A stretch of 61,364 nt of DNA. It comes from Burkholderiaceae bacterium. GTDB lineage: Bacteria > Pseudomonadota > Gammaproteobacteria > Burkholderiales > Burkholderiaceae_B. Both the position numbers and the translations under genes were made by a program. Position 1 is the stretch's first letter, and the number at the start of each line of letters is the position of its first letter. The DNA is taken from positions 1 through 61,364 of the forward strand of contig JAOATE010000018.1 of NCBI GenBank assembly GCA_030158305.1. Direction: 5' to 3'. Under the pieces are notes generated by a model that was given only the letters and a program-made list of their open reading frames with translations, was not told the origin of the DNA and made no database searches. This document shows positions 34,498-43,929 of the stretch, piece by piece.

Positions 34498-35475
34498 ATG
34501 CAGCCACACATTGCTTTTCTCACGCCCATGGCGGCACCGACCCTTGAAGTGATCCATCGCCTCAAACCAGAAGGCTTTACGATTGCATTTGCGAAGACAA
34601 ATGAACAGTCCGAGCATCTAGAGATGGTCCGTCACGCAGATGTCTTGATGGCAGCGGGGACGTTTATTACTGCTGAGATGATCGCGCAGGCACCACGCTT
34701 AAAGTTGATTCAGAAATGGGGAATCGGCGTAGATAAAATTGATCTCGAGGCCGCTAAAGGCGCAGGGGTCACTGTCGCGATCACCGCTGGTGCGACGTCT
34801 ATTCCTGTCTCTGAGCACACCTTGATGCTCATCTTGGCAACCTCGCGGCGCCTGCCTCTGGCGCACCGCAGCCTCCAAGAAGGCAAGTGGATTGCCTCCG
34901 AGCTTCGTACCGTCTGCGCCAAACTTGATGGTAAAACTGTCGGTCTGTTTGGCTTTGGCAATATTGCACGTTTTGTCGCCAAACGTCTCGGTGGTTTTGA
35001 TGTCAACATCATTTACCATAGCCGCACACGTCTGGATCCTGCAATTGAAAAGCAATTGAACGTGCAATACGTAGACTTTGATACCCTGCTCTCTCAAAGC
35101 GATATTTTAAGTCTACATGCACCGCTTACCGAGCATACCAAGCACCTCTTCAATGCCCAGACCTTTGGCAAAATGAAACGTGGTGCGATGTTGATCAACA
35201 CCGCGAGAGGTGAGCTCATTGATGAGACCGCTCTTGTGGATGCTTTGCGCTCGGGGCAGCTTTCGAGCGCCGGCCTCGATACCTTCGAGGGTGAGCCTCC
35301 CCGTGCCGACCACCCTTTGCTGCATATGGATCAGGTCGTCGCCACTCCGCATTCGGCCGGTGGCGTGTACGACAACGTCCCCCATATCGTCGGACATATG
35401 TACCGTAATATCGAACTCTATTTCAACAAACAAGCGCTAGATGCGTCCGACCTCATCGTGGCACCTCCGCGCTAA
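34498..35475 (+). CDS. D-isomer specific 2-hydroxyacid dehydrogenase
   Basis: NAD(P)-dependent 2-hydroxyacid dehydrogenase of 325 residues. The nucleotide motif is GLFGFGNIA (third glycine replaced by Ala). Catalytic Arg is in INTARGEL, Glu in FEGEPP and His in ATPHSAG, so the Arg-Glu-His set is complete. ATG 34498 is preferred over ATG 34483 because the fold starts at once, but neither has a clear ribosome site. It lies 29 bases after the synthetase gene and 36 before the aldolase gene in the same direction, suggesting a shared pathway. Sequence resembles phosphoglycerate-dehydrogenase-like enzymes, with unknown substrate. Confidence 0.93.
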   Translation: MQPHIAFLTPMAAPTLEVIHRLKPEGFTIAFAKTNEQSEHLEMVRHADVLMAAGTFITAEMIAQAPRLKLIQKWGIGVDKIDLEAAKGAGVTVAITAGATSIPVSEHTLMLILATSRRLPLAHRSLQEGKWIASELRTVCAKLDGKTVGLFGFGNIARFVAKRLGGFDVNIIYHSRTRLDPAIEKQLNVQYVDFDTLLSQSDILSLHAPLTEHTKHLFNAQTFGKMKRGAMLINTARGELIDETALVDALRSGQLSSAGLDTFEGEPPRADHPLLHMDQVVATPHSAGGVYDNVPHIVGHMYRNIELYFNKQALDASDLIVAPPR

Positions 35476-35511
35476 GGTAAGATTTCACTAGAAAATAAAC
35501 AGGAGATTATT

Positions 35512-36300
35512 GTGAGCGGCAAATTTTCTACACAGTTTGAGCCCCTGAAAGGCAAAGTCAGCCCTGAAGAGTGGGAAACACGTGTGACCCTAGCGGCTTG
35601 CTACCGTTTGATGGACAAGTACGGCATGACCGATATGATTTACAACCATATCACTGCCCGAATTCCAGGCACGGAAGATCTCCTGATTAACCTGTATGGT
35701 TTGCTTTACAAGGAAATCACCGCATCAAGCCTGGTGCGCATTACTGTAGAGGGTGAGATTGTACGCAAGCCCGACACGGACTACGGCATCAACAAAAGTG
35801 GTTATGTCATCCACGGGTGTATCCATACCGCTCGCCCTGACATCGCTTGTGTCATTCACACGCATACGCGTGCCGGCATGGCCGTAGCGTCGATGGAGTG
35901 TGGCTTGCTACCAATGACACAAACATCCAGTCGCTTTAACAATCACATCGGTTATCACGACTTTGCTGGCCCAGCGATTGATTTGGCTGAGCGTGAGAGT
36001 CTTGTGCGAGACTTAGGTCAGCACAACGCGATGATTTTGCGCAATCACGGCTTACTGACAAGTGGTGCCTCCGTCCCGCAAGCTTTTAACTTGATGTATC
36101 AACTCGAGATGTCTTGCCGAGCGCAAGTCGATGCGATGGCGGCAGGTGCCGCCTTGTCGATTCCTCCCAAAGAAATTCTGGAGAAATCCGCACACCTGTA
36201 TCAACCAGGTGTGCGTCGTCCCTATGGTGAGCTTGAGTGGCACGCCATGCTCAGACTGCTGGATGCTGAGCCCGGCGGCTATCCTCTTTACACGTCCTAA
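35512..36300 (+). CDS. Class II aldolase/adducin family protein
   Basis: Zinc-dependent aldolase-fold protein of 262 residues. Metal-binding histidines are visible at His116 and His118 (VIHTHTRAG) and His179 (LRNHGLLTSG). NHITARIPG near 45-53 is the typical first loop. The start is GTG 35512, with CAGGAG seven bases upstream, a strong site. It ends the plus-strand cluster that begins with the SDR. Homologues include fuculose-phosphate aldolase and many uncharacterised adducin-like proteins. The class without a sugar-phosphate context usually cannot be assigned a substrate. Confidence 0.93.
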   Translation: MSGKFSTQFEPLKGKVSPEEWETRVTLAACYRLMDKYGMTDMIYNHITARIPGTEDLLINLYGLLYKEITASSLVRITVEGEIVRKPDTDYGINKSGYVIHGCIHTARPDIACVIHTHTRAGMAVASMECGLLPMTQTSSRFNNHIGYHDFAGPAIDLAERESLVRDLGQHNAMILRNHGLLTSGASVPQAFNLMYQLEMSCRAQVDAMAAGAALSIPPKEILEKSAHLYQPGVRRPYGELEWHAMLRLLDAEPGGYPLYTS

Positions 36301-36312
36301 TTCACCTGGCTA

Positions 36313-36339
36313 AACAAGTGCCCTCGCGGGCAACTTGTT
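36313..36339. terminator. Hairpin between convergent genes
   Basis: AACAAGT-GCCC (36313-36323) pairs with GGGC-A-ACTTGTT (36328-36339) with one bulged base. It sits between the aldolase stop and the convergent carboxymuconolactone-decarboxylase-like gene, whose stop codon it overlaps. There is no T-run on either side, so termination is only possible. Confidence 0.4.
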
Positions 36340-36862
36340 AGCGGACGTCGTGCGAATGAATTTGCAAGGCTTCCAAAAAGCGTGAAACCATGTTGTAAGC
36401 GCCGATCGTCGCAGTTAACTCGACGATCAAGCGCTCACTCAGCAACGCCTTGACCCCGGCGAAAACCTCGGGGGACACATGAATCTCTTTGGTCATCGCG
36501 TCCGCATAAGCAAGAACAGCGCGTTGGGTCGGGTCAAACTGCTTGGACGCTTTCCACTCTGTTAAGTCATCGAGTTGCGCTTGCGTGACGCCTTCGCGCA
36601 AGGCGATTGGAGCATGCTGCTCTGCTTCGTAGGGTGCGCCATTCACAATCGCAATCCGCATAATCACAAGCTCGCGCAAAGCACCTGGCAAAGAACTCTG
36701 CTGACGGATTGCAGTCAGGTAGTTGAGCCAGCCACTCGCAACTGGAGGACTGTGCAACAGCATTTGATAGAGATGCAAGACGCCGCCGCGTTCAGCGGTG
36801 ATACGGTCAACCAATGGTTTTGCTTCGGGATTGTTTAAGTCTGCGTAAGGAATGCGGGCCAT
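36338..36862 (-). CDS. Carboxymuconolactone decarboxylase (AhpD-like fold) family protein
   Basis: Protein of 174 residues with the CMD/AhpD helical fold. LRELVIMRIAIVNGAPYEAEQHAPIA at about 62-87 is written here as its key residues: Glu64, Tyr78-Glu79 and His83. The protein contains no cysteine at all, so it cannot be an AhpD-type peroxidase with a CxxC site. The Y-E-x-x-x-H variant matches decarboxylase-like or unassigned members. It is encoded opposite the CoA cluster and downstream of the 3-hydroxyisobutyrate-dehydrogenase-like gene. A specific 4-carboxymuconolactone role is not supported, because no other protocatechuate genes are present. Confidence 0.88.
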   Translation of the reverse strand: MARIPYADLNNPEAKPLVDRITAERGGVLHLYQMLLHSPPVASGWLNYLTAIRQQSSLPGALRELVIMRIAIVNGAPYEAEQHAPIALREGVTQAQLDDLTEWKASKQFDPTQRAVLAYADAMTKEIHVSPEVFAGVKALLSERLIVELTATIGAYNMVSRFLEALQIHSHDVR

Positions 36863-36985
36863 GGAATGAGTCTCGACAGATTAAAAAGGACAGTTTACCT
36901 ATATCAGCCTAAAAAGTGCCGACAGTCACAGGTCGGCGATTGAATGGCGCCCTAACCGCATGACCTCATTGCCAGACGAAATGGC

Positions 36986-37885
36986 TTAAGCAGCGTCGGT
37001 ATAGTTACGGATCACGGCTGAATCATCTTGCCGACCATGGCCGTGGCTGCTTGCCTCGATAAACTGTAAAAATGCCGCATGTGCCATTGAGGCAGGAAAC
37101 GTCGACTGACGTGCACTATCCAGAACAAGACCGAGATCTTTAACAAAAATGTCGACGGCAGAAGCGACATCATCAAATGACTCCGTCACCATACGAGGAC
37201 CGCGATCGGCAAGCATCCAACTCGATGCCGCACCGCTTTTGAGAATCTCAAGCGATGTATCAAGTGGCAAACCATTGCGCTTTGCCATGGCCAACGCCTC
37301 AGCTGCTGCTGCAATATGCACACCACACAGCAACTGATTGATAACTTTCATCTGGCTGCCTTTACCCGCCTCGCTTCCCAGTGAAAAAATATTACCGCCA
37401 AAACTCGACAGTACTGGTTGCACACGCTCGCAAATAGCAGGATCACCCGCCATCATCACCGTCAACGTGCCATTTAATGCACCATTTTTTCCGCCACTGA
37501 CGGGGGCATCCACGAGGTGGATCTTCAGTTTTGCCAACCTTTGTGAGAGGTCTTTGACGTACTTGGGCGGCATGGTGCTGCATGCGATAAACACTGAGTC
37601 AGGTTTCATCGTGGCGGCAAGACCTTGTTCACCAAACAGGACATCCTCTGTTTGGGCATCATTGACGACGAAACTCACAATAACGTCGCACTCACTTGTC
37701 ATGGCGACTGGGGTCTGGGCGACATGTCCACCGATTGAAGTCAGCCAGCTCAAGGAATCAGGATTGACATCACGGCCCAACAGTTTGAAGCCACTCTTAA
37801 TAATATTGAGCGCGACGCCCCGCCCCATCACACCTAAACCCACTAAACCAACGGAAGCGCCGCTTTTGATGCTGGATGGATTCAT
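36986..37885 (-). CDS. NAD(P)-dependent oxidoreductase, 3-hydroxyisobutyrate dehydrogenase family
   Basis: Beta-hydroxyacid dehydrogenase of 299 residues. The nucleotide motif GLGVMG is at 16-21, the substrate loop DAPVSGGKNGA near 126-136, and the catalytic Lys180 in GKGSQMKVINQ with the N-K-L type helix. Relatives act on 3-hydroxyisobutyrate, tartronate semialdehyde or similar acids. The start ATG 37885 lies 27 bases after the RND pump stop on the same strand, so read-through from the efflux operon is possible. Functionally it fits better with the neighbouring CMD-like gene and the CoA cluster. Confidence 0.92.
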   Translation of the reverse strand: MNPSSIKSGASVGLVGLGVMGRGVALNIIKSGFKLLGRDVNPDSLSWLTSIGGHVAQTPVAMTSECDVIVSFVVNDAQTEDVLFGEQGLAATMKPDSVFIACSTMPPKYVKDLSQRLAKLKIHLVDAPVSGGKNGALNGTLTVMMAGDPAICERVQPVLSSFGGNIFSLGSEAGKGSQMKVINQLLCGVHIAAAAEALAMAKRNGLPLDTSLEILKSGAASSWMLADRGPRMVTESFDDVASAVDIFVKDLGLVLDSARQSTFPASMAHAAFLQFIEASSHGHGRQDDSAVIRNYTDAA

Positions 37886-37912
37886 GATGCTATGTACTCC
37901 GCTGATGATGGG

Positions 37913-40900
37913 TTAAGTGGGAGATTGATCTGAGGTCGTATTATTTTGCGTCTGGGCTTTGTCAGCAGCCATTGCACGTTCATGCGCCGCTAAACGTGCT
38001 GCGACCTTTGCGTCATGCTTGGCTTGTCGCTTCTCTACCCAAGTTTGAATTTCAACATAAAAGACCGGTACCAGGGCTACGGCCAAACATGTCGAGGCAA
38101 TCATTCCGCTAAATACGGTGATACCGATAGATACCCGCGCAGCGGCCCCAGCACCTGACGCCGTGAGAAGCGGTACAACACCCAAAATAAACGCAATTGA
38201 GGTCATCACGATTGGCCGAAAACGCTCGTGCGAAGCTTTCAATGCCGCCTCAACCGCATTTAAGCCTTTTTTCTGTTCTTCGAGAGCCACCTCAACGATC
38301 AAAATCGCGTTTTTAGAGGCGAGCGCAATCATCAGTACCAAACCAATCTGCACGTAAATGTTGTTCGCCAACCCCGTGGCCATGAGGGCAAGTACCGTGC
38401 CGACCAACGCCAACGGAACAGCCAAAATGACGGAAATCGGAGCAGCCCAAGACTCATACTGCGCGGCCAGCACCAAATACACTAGCAAAATGGAGAGAGC
38501 GAACACCAAGACGACCGTATTACCGACGAGTTTTTCTTGGTAAGACATCGCAGTCCACTCAAAGCTCGCGGACTCTGGCAACGTGGTGCGCGCCAACTCC
38601 TCGAGTGCCGTAATCACCTGCCCCGAGCTGAATCCGTCTGCTGCAGCGCCCAAGATCGCTGCCGTAGGATAGATGTTGTACTGAGAGGCGATGGCAGGTC
38701 CCGTTGTCTCGGTGATTTCAATAAATGACCCCATTGGGACCATATTGCCAGATTTGTTTTTCACGTACAGGCGCGAGATCTGATCCGCACTCATACGATT
38801 CTTGCCGTCAGCCTGTAGAAAAACTTGATATGTCTGCCCGTATCTAAAAAACTGATTGACGTAAGTCGAGCCAACCGAGGACTGCAGAACGTCATAAGCG
38901 TCTCCCAAAGACACGCCTAAAGTTTCTGCTCTGGAAGGGTTAAAGGTTAGCTTTAACTGAGGGACGTTATTTCTGAAAGGAGTGAAAATCGCCATGATTT
39001 CCGGACGCTTACGCGCCTCAGCCAGAAAATCTTCGGTGATTTTTTCAAGCTTTTTAAAATCATTGCTACCATCGACTAGCTGCAACTGCATTTGAAAACC
39101 GCCAGATAAACCCAGACCCGGAATCGCAGGGGGCAACAAGACGTTCGCAGAGACTTCTTGAATGGATTTCAGCGATTGCGCCATCCCGAGGTAAATGGAC
39201 TTGAGGTCCTCGCCTTTACCGCGCTCTTCCCAAGGCTTCAAAATCACATACATGACGCCGGTGTTGGACTGTGAACTGTTATTACTCAGCGCATTGACTC
39301 CACCGATCGACACCACTTGCTTGACGCCAGGCACCTTTTCAACGGCAGTGACAACCTTGGCCATCCCGGCCTGTGTACGCGATAAGGCTGCCGCATCAGG
39401 CAACTGAACGGCAACGACCAGATAGCCCTGGTCTTCGTTTGGAATAAAGCCGGTCGGCAAGCGAATCAACCCGATGATGGCGCCGACAATCAGCACCAGT
39501 CCGACGATCGACGTGACTTTCCGGTTATTCATCAAGTGGCGCATCAGCCTAGCATACCAGGCTGATATCTTTTCGAATACTTGATCAAACTTAACAAAAA
39601 ACCAGTTCTTTTTCGCGCCGGGCAACTTGGGAGTAATAAATTGCGCAGCCTGCGTGGGCTTGAGCGTCACCGCATTGATGCCGCTGATGAGGGCCGTTGC
39701 TGCAATCACCAAGGCAAACTGACGGTACATCTGTCCAGTAATACCCGCGATAAATGAAGCAGGTAAAAATACCGCCATCAATACCAAAGTAATACCGATA
39801 ATCGGACCCAACAACTCCGTCATCGCATTAATTGCACCCTGGCGTGGCGTTTGACCTAACTCAACCTTTTTGGCCACCCCTTCTACCACCACGATCGCAT
39901 CGTCCACCACAATACCGATACACAACACGATCGCAAATAGTGTCAAAAGATTGATCGAAAAACCCATGCCCGCCATACAAGCAAAAGCACCAATAATTGT
40001 CACTGGAACGGTGGTCGCGGGGACAAGCGTCGCACGCCAATCTTGTAAAAACAACATGATGACTAACAGCACCAGGATACCCGCTTCGAAAAGCGTGTGA
40101 TACACCTCAGTAATAGACGCTGTCACGAACATCGTCGTATCAAACGGAATCTCCCACTTAATTTCTTTGGGGAAGGTCTTGGAAATCTTTTCCATCTCCG
40201 ACTTGACGGCCTTGGCGACATCAATGGCATTGGCTGCGGGGAGCTGATAGATCGCAATCCCGCCTGCAGGCTTATCACCTAAGCGAAAAAATTGACTGTA
40301 GTTTTGACTGCCCATTTCAACGCGGGCAACATCTTTTAGACGCGTCAACTCGCCTTGATCATTTGTCTTGAGCAAAATCTGTTCGAACTGCTCAGGGGTT
40401 TCCAGCGCACTCGTGACATTAAGTGTCAGTTGAAAGTCCTGTCCCATGGGCACTGGAGGCGCCCCCACCTGACCGGCGGCCAACATCACGTTTTGACGAC
40501 TGATCGCGGTCGAAACATCGGTTGGCGTCAAGTTGCGCATTTTTAATTGCGCAGGATCCAGCCAGATCCGCATGCTGTAGTTGCCCACTCCAAACACGTT
40601 TGCCGCAGCCACACCCGGAATACGCGCTAAACGGTTTTGTAATTGCAAATTGGCAAAGTTACTGAGAAACAAGGCATCGTGGTCGGGGTTACTCGAGGTC
40701 AACGTCACAAACTGCAAAATAGACGTTGACTGGACCTTTGTCGTCACACCTTGCTTTTGCACCGCTTGTGGCAAAGAGGCCAGCGCGATCGCCACACGGT
40801 TTTGTACAGTGACCTGCGCCATATTTGGATCAGTGCCCACTTCGAAGGTCACTGTCAGCGTGTAACGTCCGTCATTGGTCGAATCTGATTGCATGTAGAG

Positions 40901-41128
40901 CATATTCTCTACACCATTGACCTGATTTTCGATGTTACTCGCCACTAATTGCTGCACGATACTTGCACTTGCCCCAGGCCACATCGTGGTCACCTGAACC
41001 GTTGGCGGTGTCATGGGCGGGTATTGTGCGATCGGCAAACCAAAAATAGAAACTGCACCGATCAGCATCGTGATCAAGGCGATCACATTTCCAAGAACGG
41101 GGCGTTCAATGAAGAATTTAGAGAGCAT
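37913..41128 (-). CDS. RND efflux pump inner-membrane subunit (HAE1/AcrB-MexB type)
   Basis: Proton-driven drug exporter of 1071 residues. It has the usual 12 helices, with two large periplasmic loops after helix 1 and helix 7. MLSKFFIERPVLG is the family start, and the proton-relay Asp pair lies in GIVVDDAIVVVEG in helix 4. The C-terminal repeat of the fold ends in VFYVEIQTWVEK. AGGA precedes ATG 41128. It is third of three efflux genes (channel, adaptor, pump), 24 bases after the adaptor. Hydrophobe/amphiphile specificity follows from the family; no substrate is implied. No repressor gene adjoins the operon. Confidence 0.97.
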   Translation of the reverse strand: MLSKFFIERPVLGNVIALITMLIGAVSIFGLPIAQYPPMTPPTVQVTTMWPGASASIVQQLVASNIENQVNGVENMLYMQSDSTNDGRYTLTVTFEVGTDPNMAQVTVQNRVAIALASLPQAVQKQGVTTKVQSTSILQFVTLTSSNPDHDALFLSNFANLQLQNRLARIPGVAAANVFGVGNYSMRIWLDPAQLKMRNLTPTDVSTAISRQNVMLAAGQVGAPPVPMGQDFQLTLNVTSALETPEQFEQILLKTNDQGELTRLKDVARVEMGSQNYSQFFRLGDKPAGGIAIYQLPAANAIDVAKAVKSEMEKISKTFPKEIKWEIPFDTTMFVTASITEVYHTLFEAGILVLLVIMLFLQDWRATLVPATTVPVTIIGAFACMAGMGFSINLLTLFAIVLCIGIVVDDAIVVVEGVAKKVELGQTPRQGAINAMTELLGPIIGITLVLMAVFLPASFIAGITGQMYRQFALVIAATALISGINAVTLKPTQAAQFITPKLPGAKKNWFFVKFDQVFEKISAWYARLMRHLMNNRKVTSIVGLVLIVGAIIGLIRLPTGFIPNEDQGYLVVAVQLPDAAALSRTQAGMAKVVTAVEKVPGVKQVVSIGGVNALSNNSSQSNTGVMYVILKPWEERGKGEDLKSIYLGMAQSLKSIQEVSANVLLPPAIPGLGLSGGFQMQLQLVDGSNDFKKLEKITEDFLAEARKRPEIMAIFTPFRNNVPQLKLTFNPSRAETLGVSLGDAYDVLQSSVGSTYVNQFFRYGQTYQVFLQADGKNRMSADQISRLYVKNKSGNMVPMGSFIEITETTGPAIASQYNIYPTAAILGAAADGFSSGQVITALEELARTTLPESASFEWTAMSYQEKLVGNTVVLVFALSILLVYLVLAAQYESWAAPISVILAVPLALVGTVLALMATGLANNIYVQIGLVLMIALASKNAILIVEVALEEQKKGLNAVEAALKASHERFRPIVMTSIAFILGVVPLLTASGAGAAARVSIGITVFSGMIASTCLAVALVPVFYVEIQTWVEKRQAKHDAKVAARLAAHERAMAADKAQTQNNTTSDQSPT

Positions 41129-41152
41129 GAGTAATCCTGTTGCCTGACTCTA

Positions 41153-42283
41153 TTAACGTGCAGGCAACGGCGCAACGGTCGAGAGCTCTGGATTGACAAC
41201 CAAGCCATCTCTTACGTTGATAAACCCGTTGATAATGACCGTATCGGTCGCTGCCAAACCACTCGTCACCTCGACCAGTGGCGCAAACCTTTGACCGCGC
41301 TTAATGTTGCGCCGACTGGCTTTTTTTGCATCATCTATGACAAAGACGTAATCACCTTGCTGATCGGTCAGCACGCTCGTATTGGGAATCAAGACCACTA
41401 AACGGGGCTCACCATATTCCACGCGTACTTTTGCGTACAGACCAGGCAACAAACTAGCATTTTTGTTGGGCAACTCAGCGCGCAACTGCAAGGAACCCGT
41501 ACTGGTACTCAACAAATTAGCCGCAAAGTCCAGCGTACCGGTATGAGGATAACCCTCCTCACCCTGTAACTGCACATGAACGGGTAATTTATTGACTTGA
41601 GATTTACGTTCATTTTCAGTGCCAAAGCGTTTCTGATATTTCAGGAGATCTCGCTCGTTGATTGAAAAATAAACATAAATAGGATCGATTTTTTGTATCG
41701 TCGCCAGCTTGACACCCTGAGGACTCGCGCCGAGATAGTTACCGACATCGATGAGATGTCGGCCCATCAGTCCATCAAAAGGTGCGCGCACTTCAGTGTA
41801 GCCATAGTTGATCTCGGCCAGTTTGAGATTGGCCTCGGCTTGCAGGTACACAGACATCGCCTTGTCTACCGCAGCCTGCGACGTGGCATTATCTTTTAAC
41901 AAGGCTTTCTGGCGCGTAATTTCGATCTTGGCCTCTTGAAATACTGCACGCGTCAAGTTGACCTGCTGAGCATATTGATCCTGCTCAATGACAAATAACA
42001 ACTGGTCTTTTTTGACATAGGCACCATCATCAAAGGCGATCTTTGTCAGAAAACCTGGCACTCGCGCCTCGAGATCAACGGAGAGATAGGCCGCAACGTT
42101 GCCATCAAAAACTTCGAAACTTCGGACATCCTGAGAGACGGGTTTCGCTACCGTCACCGCAGGAGGTGGACTGACTTTCGGTGCGGCTTTTTTGTCGCAG
42201 GCACTCAGCAGCATCACCGCCGCTAAAGCGATCAACACCCCAAACATCCGGCCAGCCATCGTATTGTTCATCATCGTGCTCAT
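41153..42283 (-). CDS. RND efflux periplasmic adaptor (membrane fusion protein), lipoprotein
   Basis: Adaptor that links the inner-membrane pump to the outer-membrane channel, 376 residues. The lipoprotein signal ends in LLSAC with lipidated Cys29. The order of barrel, lipoyl-like, coiled-coil hairpin and beta-barrel domains follows: EARVPGFLTKIAFDDGAYVKKDQ starts the lipoyl half (only key part quoted), and VRAPFDGLMGRHLIDVGN closes it. The start ATG overlaps the channel gene stop as ATGA at 42280-42283. Family AcrA/MexA. Confidence 0.96.
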   Translation of the reverse strand: MSTMMNNTMAGRMFGVLIALAAVMLLSACDKKAAPKVSPPPAVTVAKPVSQDVRSFEVFDGNVAAYLSVDLEARVPGFLTKIAFDDGAYVKKDQLLFVIEQDQYAQQVNLTRAVFQEAKIEITRQKALLKDNATSQAAVDKAMSVYLQAEANLKLAEINYGYTEVRAPFDGLMGRHLIDVGNYLGASPQGVKLATIQKIDPIYVYFSINERDLLKYQKRFGTENERKSQVNKLPVHVQLQGEEGYPHTGTLDFAANLLSTSTGSLQLRAELPNKNASLLPGLYAKVRVEYGEPRLVVLIPNTSVLTDQQGDYVFVIDDAKKASRRNIKRGQRFAPLVEVTSGLAATDTVIINGFINVRDGLVVNPELSTVAPLPAR

Positions 42284-43875
42284 TGAATCGTCTCACTTGA
42301 CTTCACTAATCTTGGCTCGGCAGGATTGACCAAGGCATCACCCCAATTGGTTCTTGCCTGCATTTGCTGGACCATCGCAGCAGGCAAGGCGGGCACGACA
42401 AAATCACCTGACCATCCGCCACCCAACGCTTTAAAGGCTGCTACGTAACCAAGGAGATTATTGGTCTGGGTCTGCACCAGACTATTTTGAACTTGTAAAA
42501 GTTGCTGCTGAGCCACGATAACGGTGTTGTAATCGTTCTGACCCGCTTTATAACGATCAAGAGCAAGCGAAGCGGCGCGCTGTGCCGCTGCAACAGATTT
42601 GATGAGATCCACAGTTGAGCTGCGTGTCGTTGAAATGGCAACAATCGCCTGTTCAACTTCTTTTTGAGCTTGCAAGACCTGATTTTGGTAAGCCAGCACA
42701 CTGCTTTGGAAGACCGCATCCTGAACGCGAATCTGGTCGATGATCGCGCCCCGATAAAACAATGGGAACATAAAGCTGCCGCCAATGGAGCTGGTGCGAT
42801 TATCCCAAGAAAACAAACTGGATTGGCTCACGTTGTTGACGGAGACATTTTGAAAGCCAAAATAACCGCTCAAAGAAAAACTCGGATACAAGGCAGCCGC
42901 ATTGACCCCAATCAGTGCCGACTGGGCAGCAGCAGCGTACTCTGCTTGCAATACATCTGGACGACGTCGCAACAAGTCCTTGGGGATGCCGGTTTGTAGG
43001 GCTTTGGGGGGCTGCAAGCTTGCACGGGTTTGACCAAAGTTTTTTTCGTAAAAATCTGGGGGTTCACCCAGCAAAATACTCATCGCATACTCGGAATTTT
43101 TGAGTGCTGAGATCAAGCCTGGGATTTCGGACTTAGTCTGCTCATACTGTGACTCAGCCTGACTGAGATCTAGCTGTGACGTCGCGCCATTTTTAAACCG
43201 GGACGTGGCGATGCGCAAACTTTCAGCCTGAAGTGCCAAGTTGGCACGCGCCACGCGAATCAAAGACTGATAATTGCGAATCGTGATGTAGGTATTGGCC
43301 ACATCAGCAGCCAATGAAACATCCGCCGCATAATAGGCCGCTGTGGTTGAAAATAACGATGACACGGTACTTTCGATCCCACGCCTGTATTTTCCCCAAA
43401 AATCAATCTCCCAGTTAGCCTGAACCACCATGTTCTGTGTGGTCGAGAGTGAGGAGACATTTAGGAACTGCGTCAGCGCATTGGGTTGATCACTGCGGAC
43501 GGCTCCCCCAGTCAAAGCAGCTGTAGGCAAGAGGCTGGCATCTGCCACACCTAGTTGAGAGCGTGCCTGATAAATGCGAATAGCTGCGCGCTGCAGAGAC
43601 AAATTATCTCTCGCTGCCCTGGCCAGTAAATCGTTTAGGGTGGGATCATTGAAGTCTGCCCACCATCGCACCGGATTCGGTGTTTTTTCAATAGCAGTTG
43701 GAACAGTGTCAGTGAACTCTGTTTTTTTCGGCTCGCTGAAGGAGGATTGCAGTTTGACTTCGGGAGCCTTGAAGTCAGGTCCGACCATGCAACCGGAAAC
43801 AGAAATGGCTCCAAAGACTATTAAAAAACGTCTGAGGAGCCACAATTTACAAAAAGCGGGATGAGATGAAGGCAT
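42280..43875 (-). CDS. RND efflux outer-membrane channel (NodT/OprM family lipoprotein)
   Basis: TolC-like outer-membrane channel of 531 residues. The lipoprotein signal ends in VSGC with Cys29, followed by MVGPDFKAPE, the classic NodT-family start. Two OEP repeats of long helices are visible (WWADFNDPTLNDLL and later SLALDRYKAGQNDYNTV). It is the first gene of the operon, giving the order channel-adaptor-pump, whereas mexAB-oprM has the channel last. The C terminus overlaps the adaptor start by 4 bases. The 54-base gap upstream to the Bug gene must contain the promoter, or transcription enters from further upstream; I found no clear promoter there. Confidence 0.96.
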   Translation of the reverse strand: MPSSHPAFCKLWLLRRFLIVFGAISVSGCMVGPDFKAPEVKLQSSFSEPKKTEFTDTVPTAIEKTPNPVRWWADFNDPTLNDLLARAARDNLSLQRAAIRIYQARSQLGVADASLLPTAALTGGAVRSDQPNALTQFLNVSSLSTTQNMVVQANWEIDFWGKYRRGIESTVSSLFSTTAAYYAADVSLAADVANTYITIRNYQSLIRVARANLALQAESLRIATSRFKNGATSQLDLSQAESQYEQTKSEIPGLISALKNSEYAMSILLGEPPDFYEKNFGQTRASLQPPKALQTGIPKDLLRRRPDVLQAEYAAAAQSALIGVNAAALYPSFSLSGYFGFQNVSVNNVSQSSLFSWDNRTSSIGGSFMFPLFYRGAIIDQIRVQDAVFQSSVLAYQNQVLQAQKEVEQAIVAISTTRSSTVDLIKSVAAAQRAASLALDRYKAGQNDYNTVIVAQQQLLQVQNSLVQTQTNNLLGYVAAFKALGGGWSGDFVVPALPAAMVQQMQARTNWGDALVNPAEPRLVKSSETIQ

Positions 43876-43929
43876 CCACGGATTTTAAAGCACTTTTACC
43901 TAACCCGTCGATGCCAAAACAACTGATGC

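Noticed and set aside
36338-36862. AhpD-type alkylhydroperoxidase
   Set aside because: The protein contains no cysteine, so the catalytic CxxC is absent.
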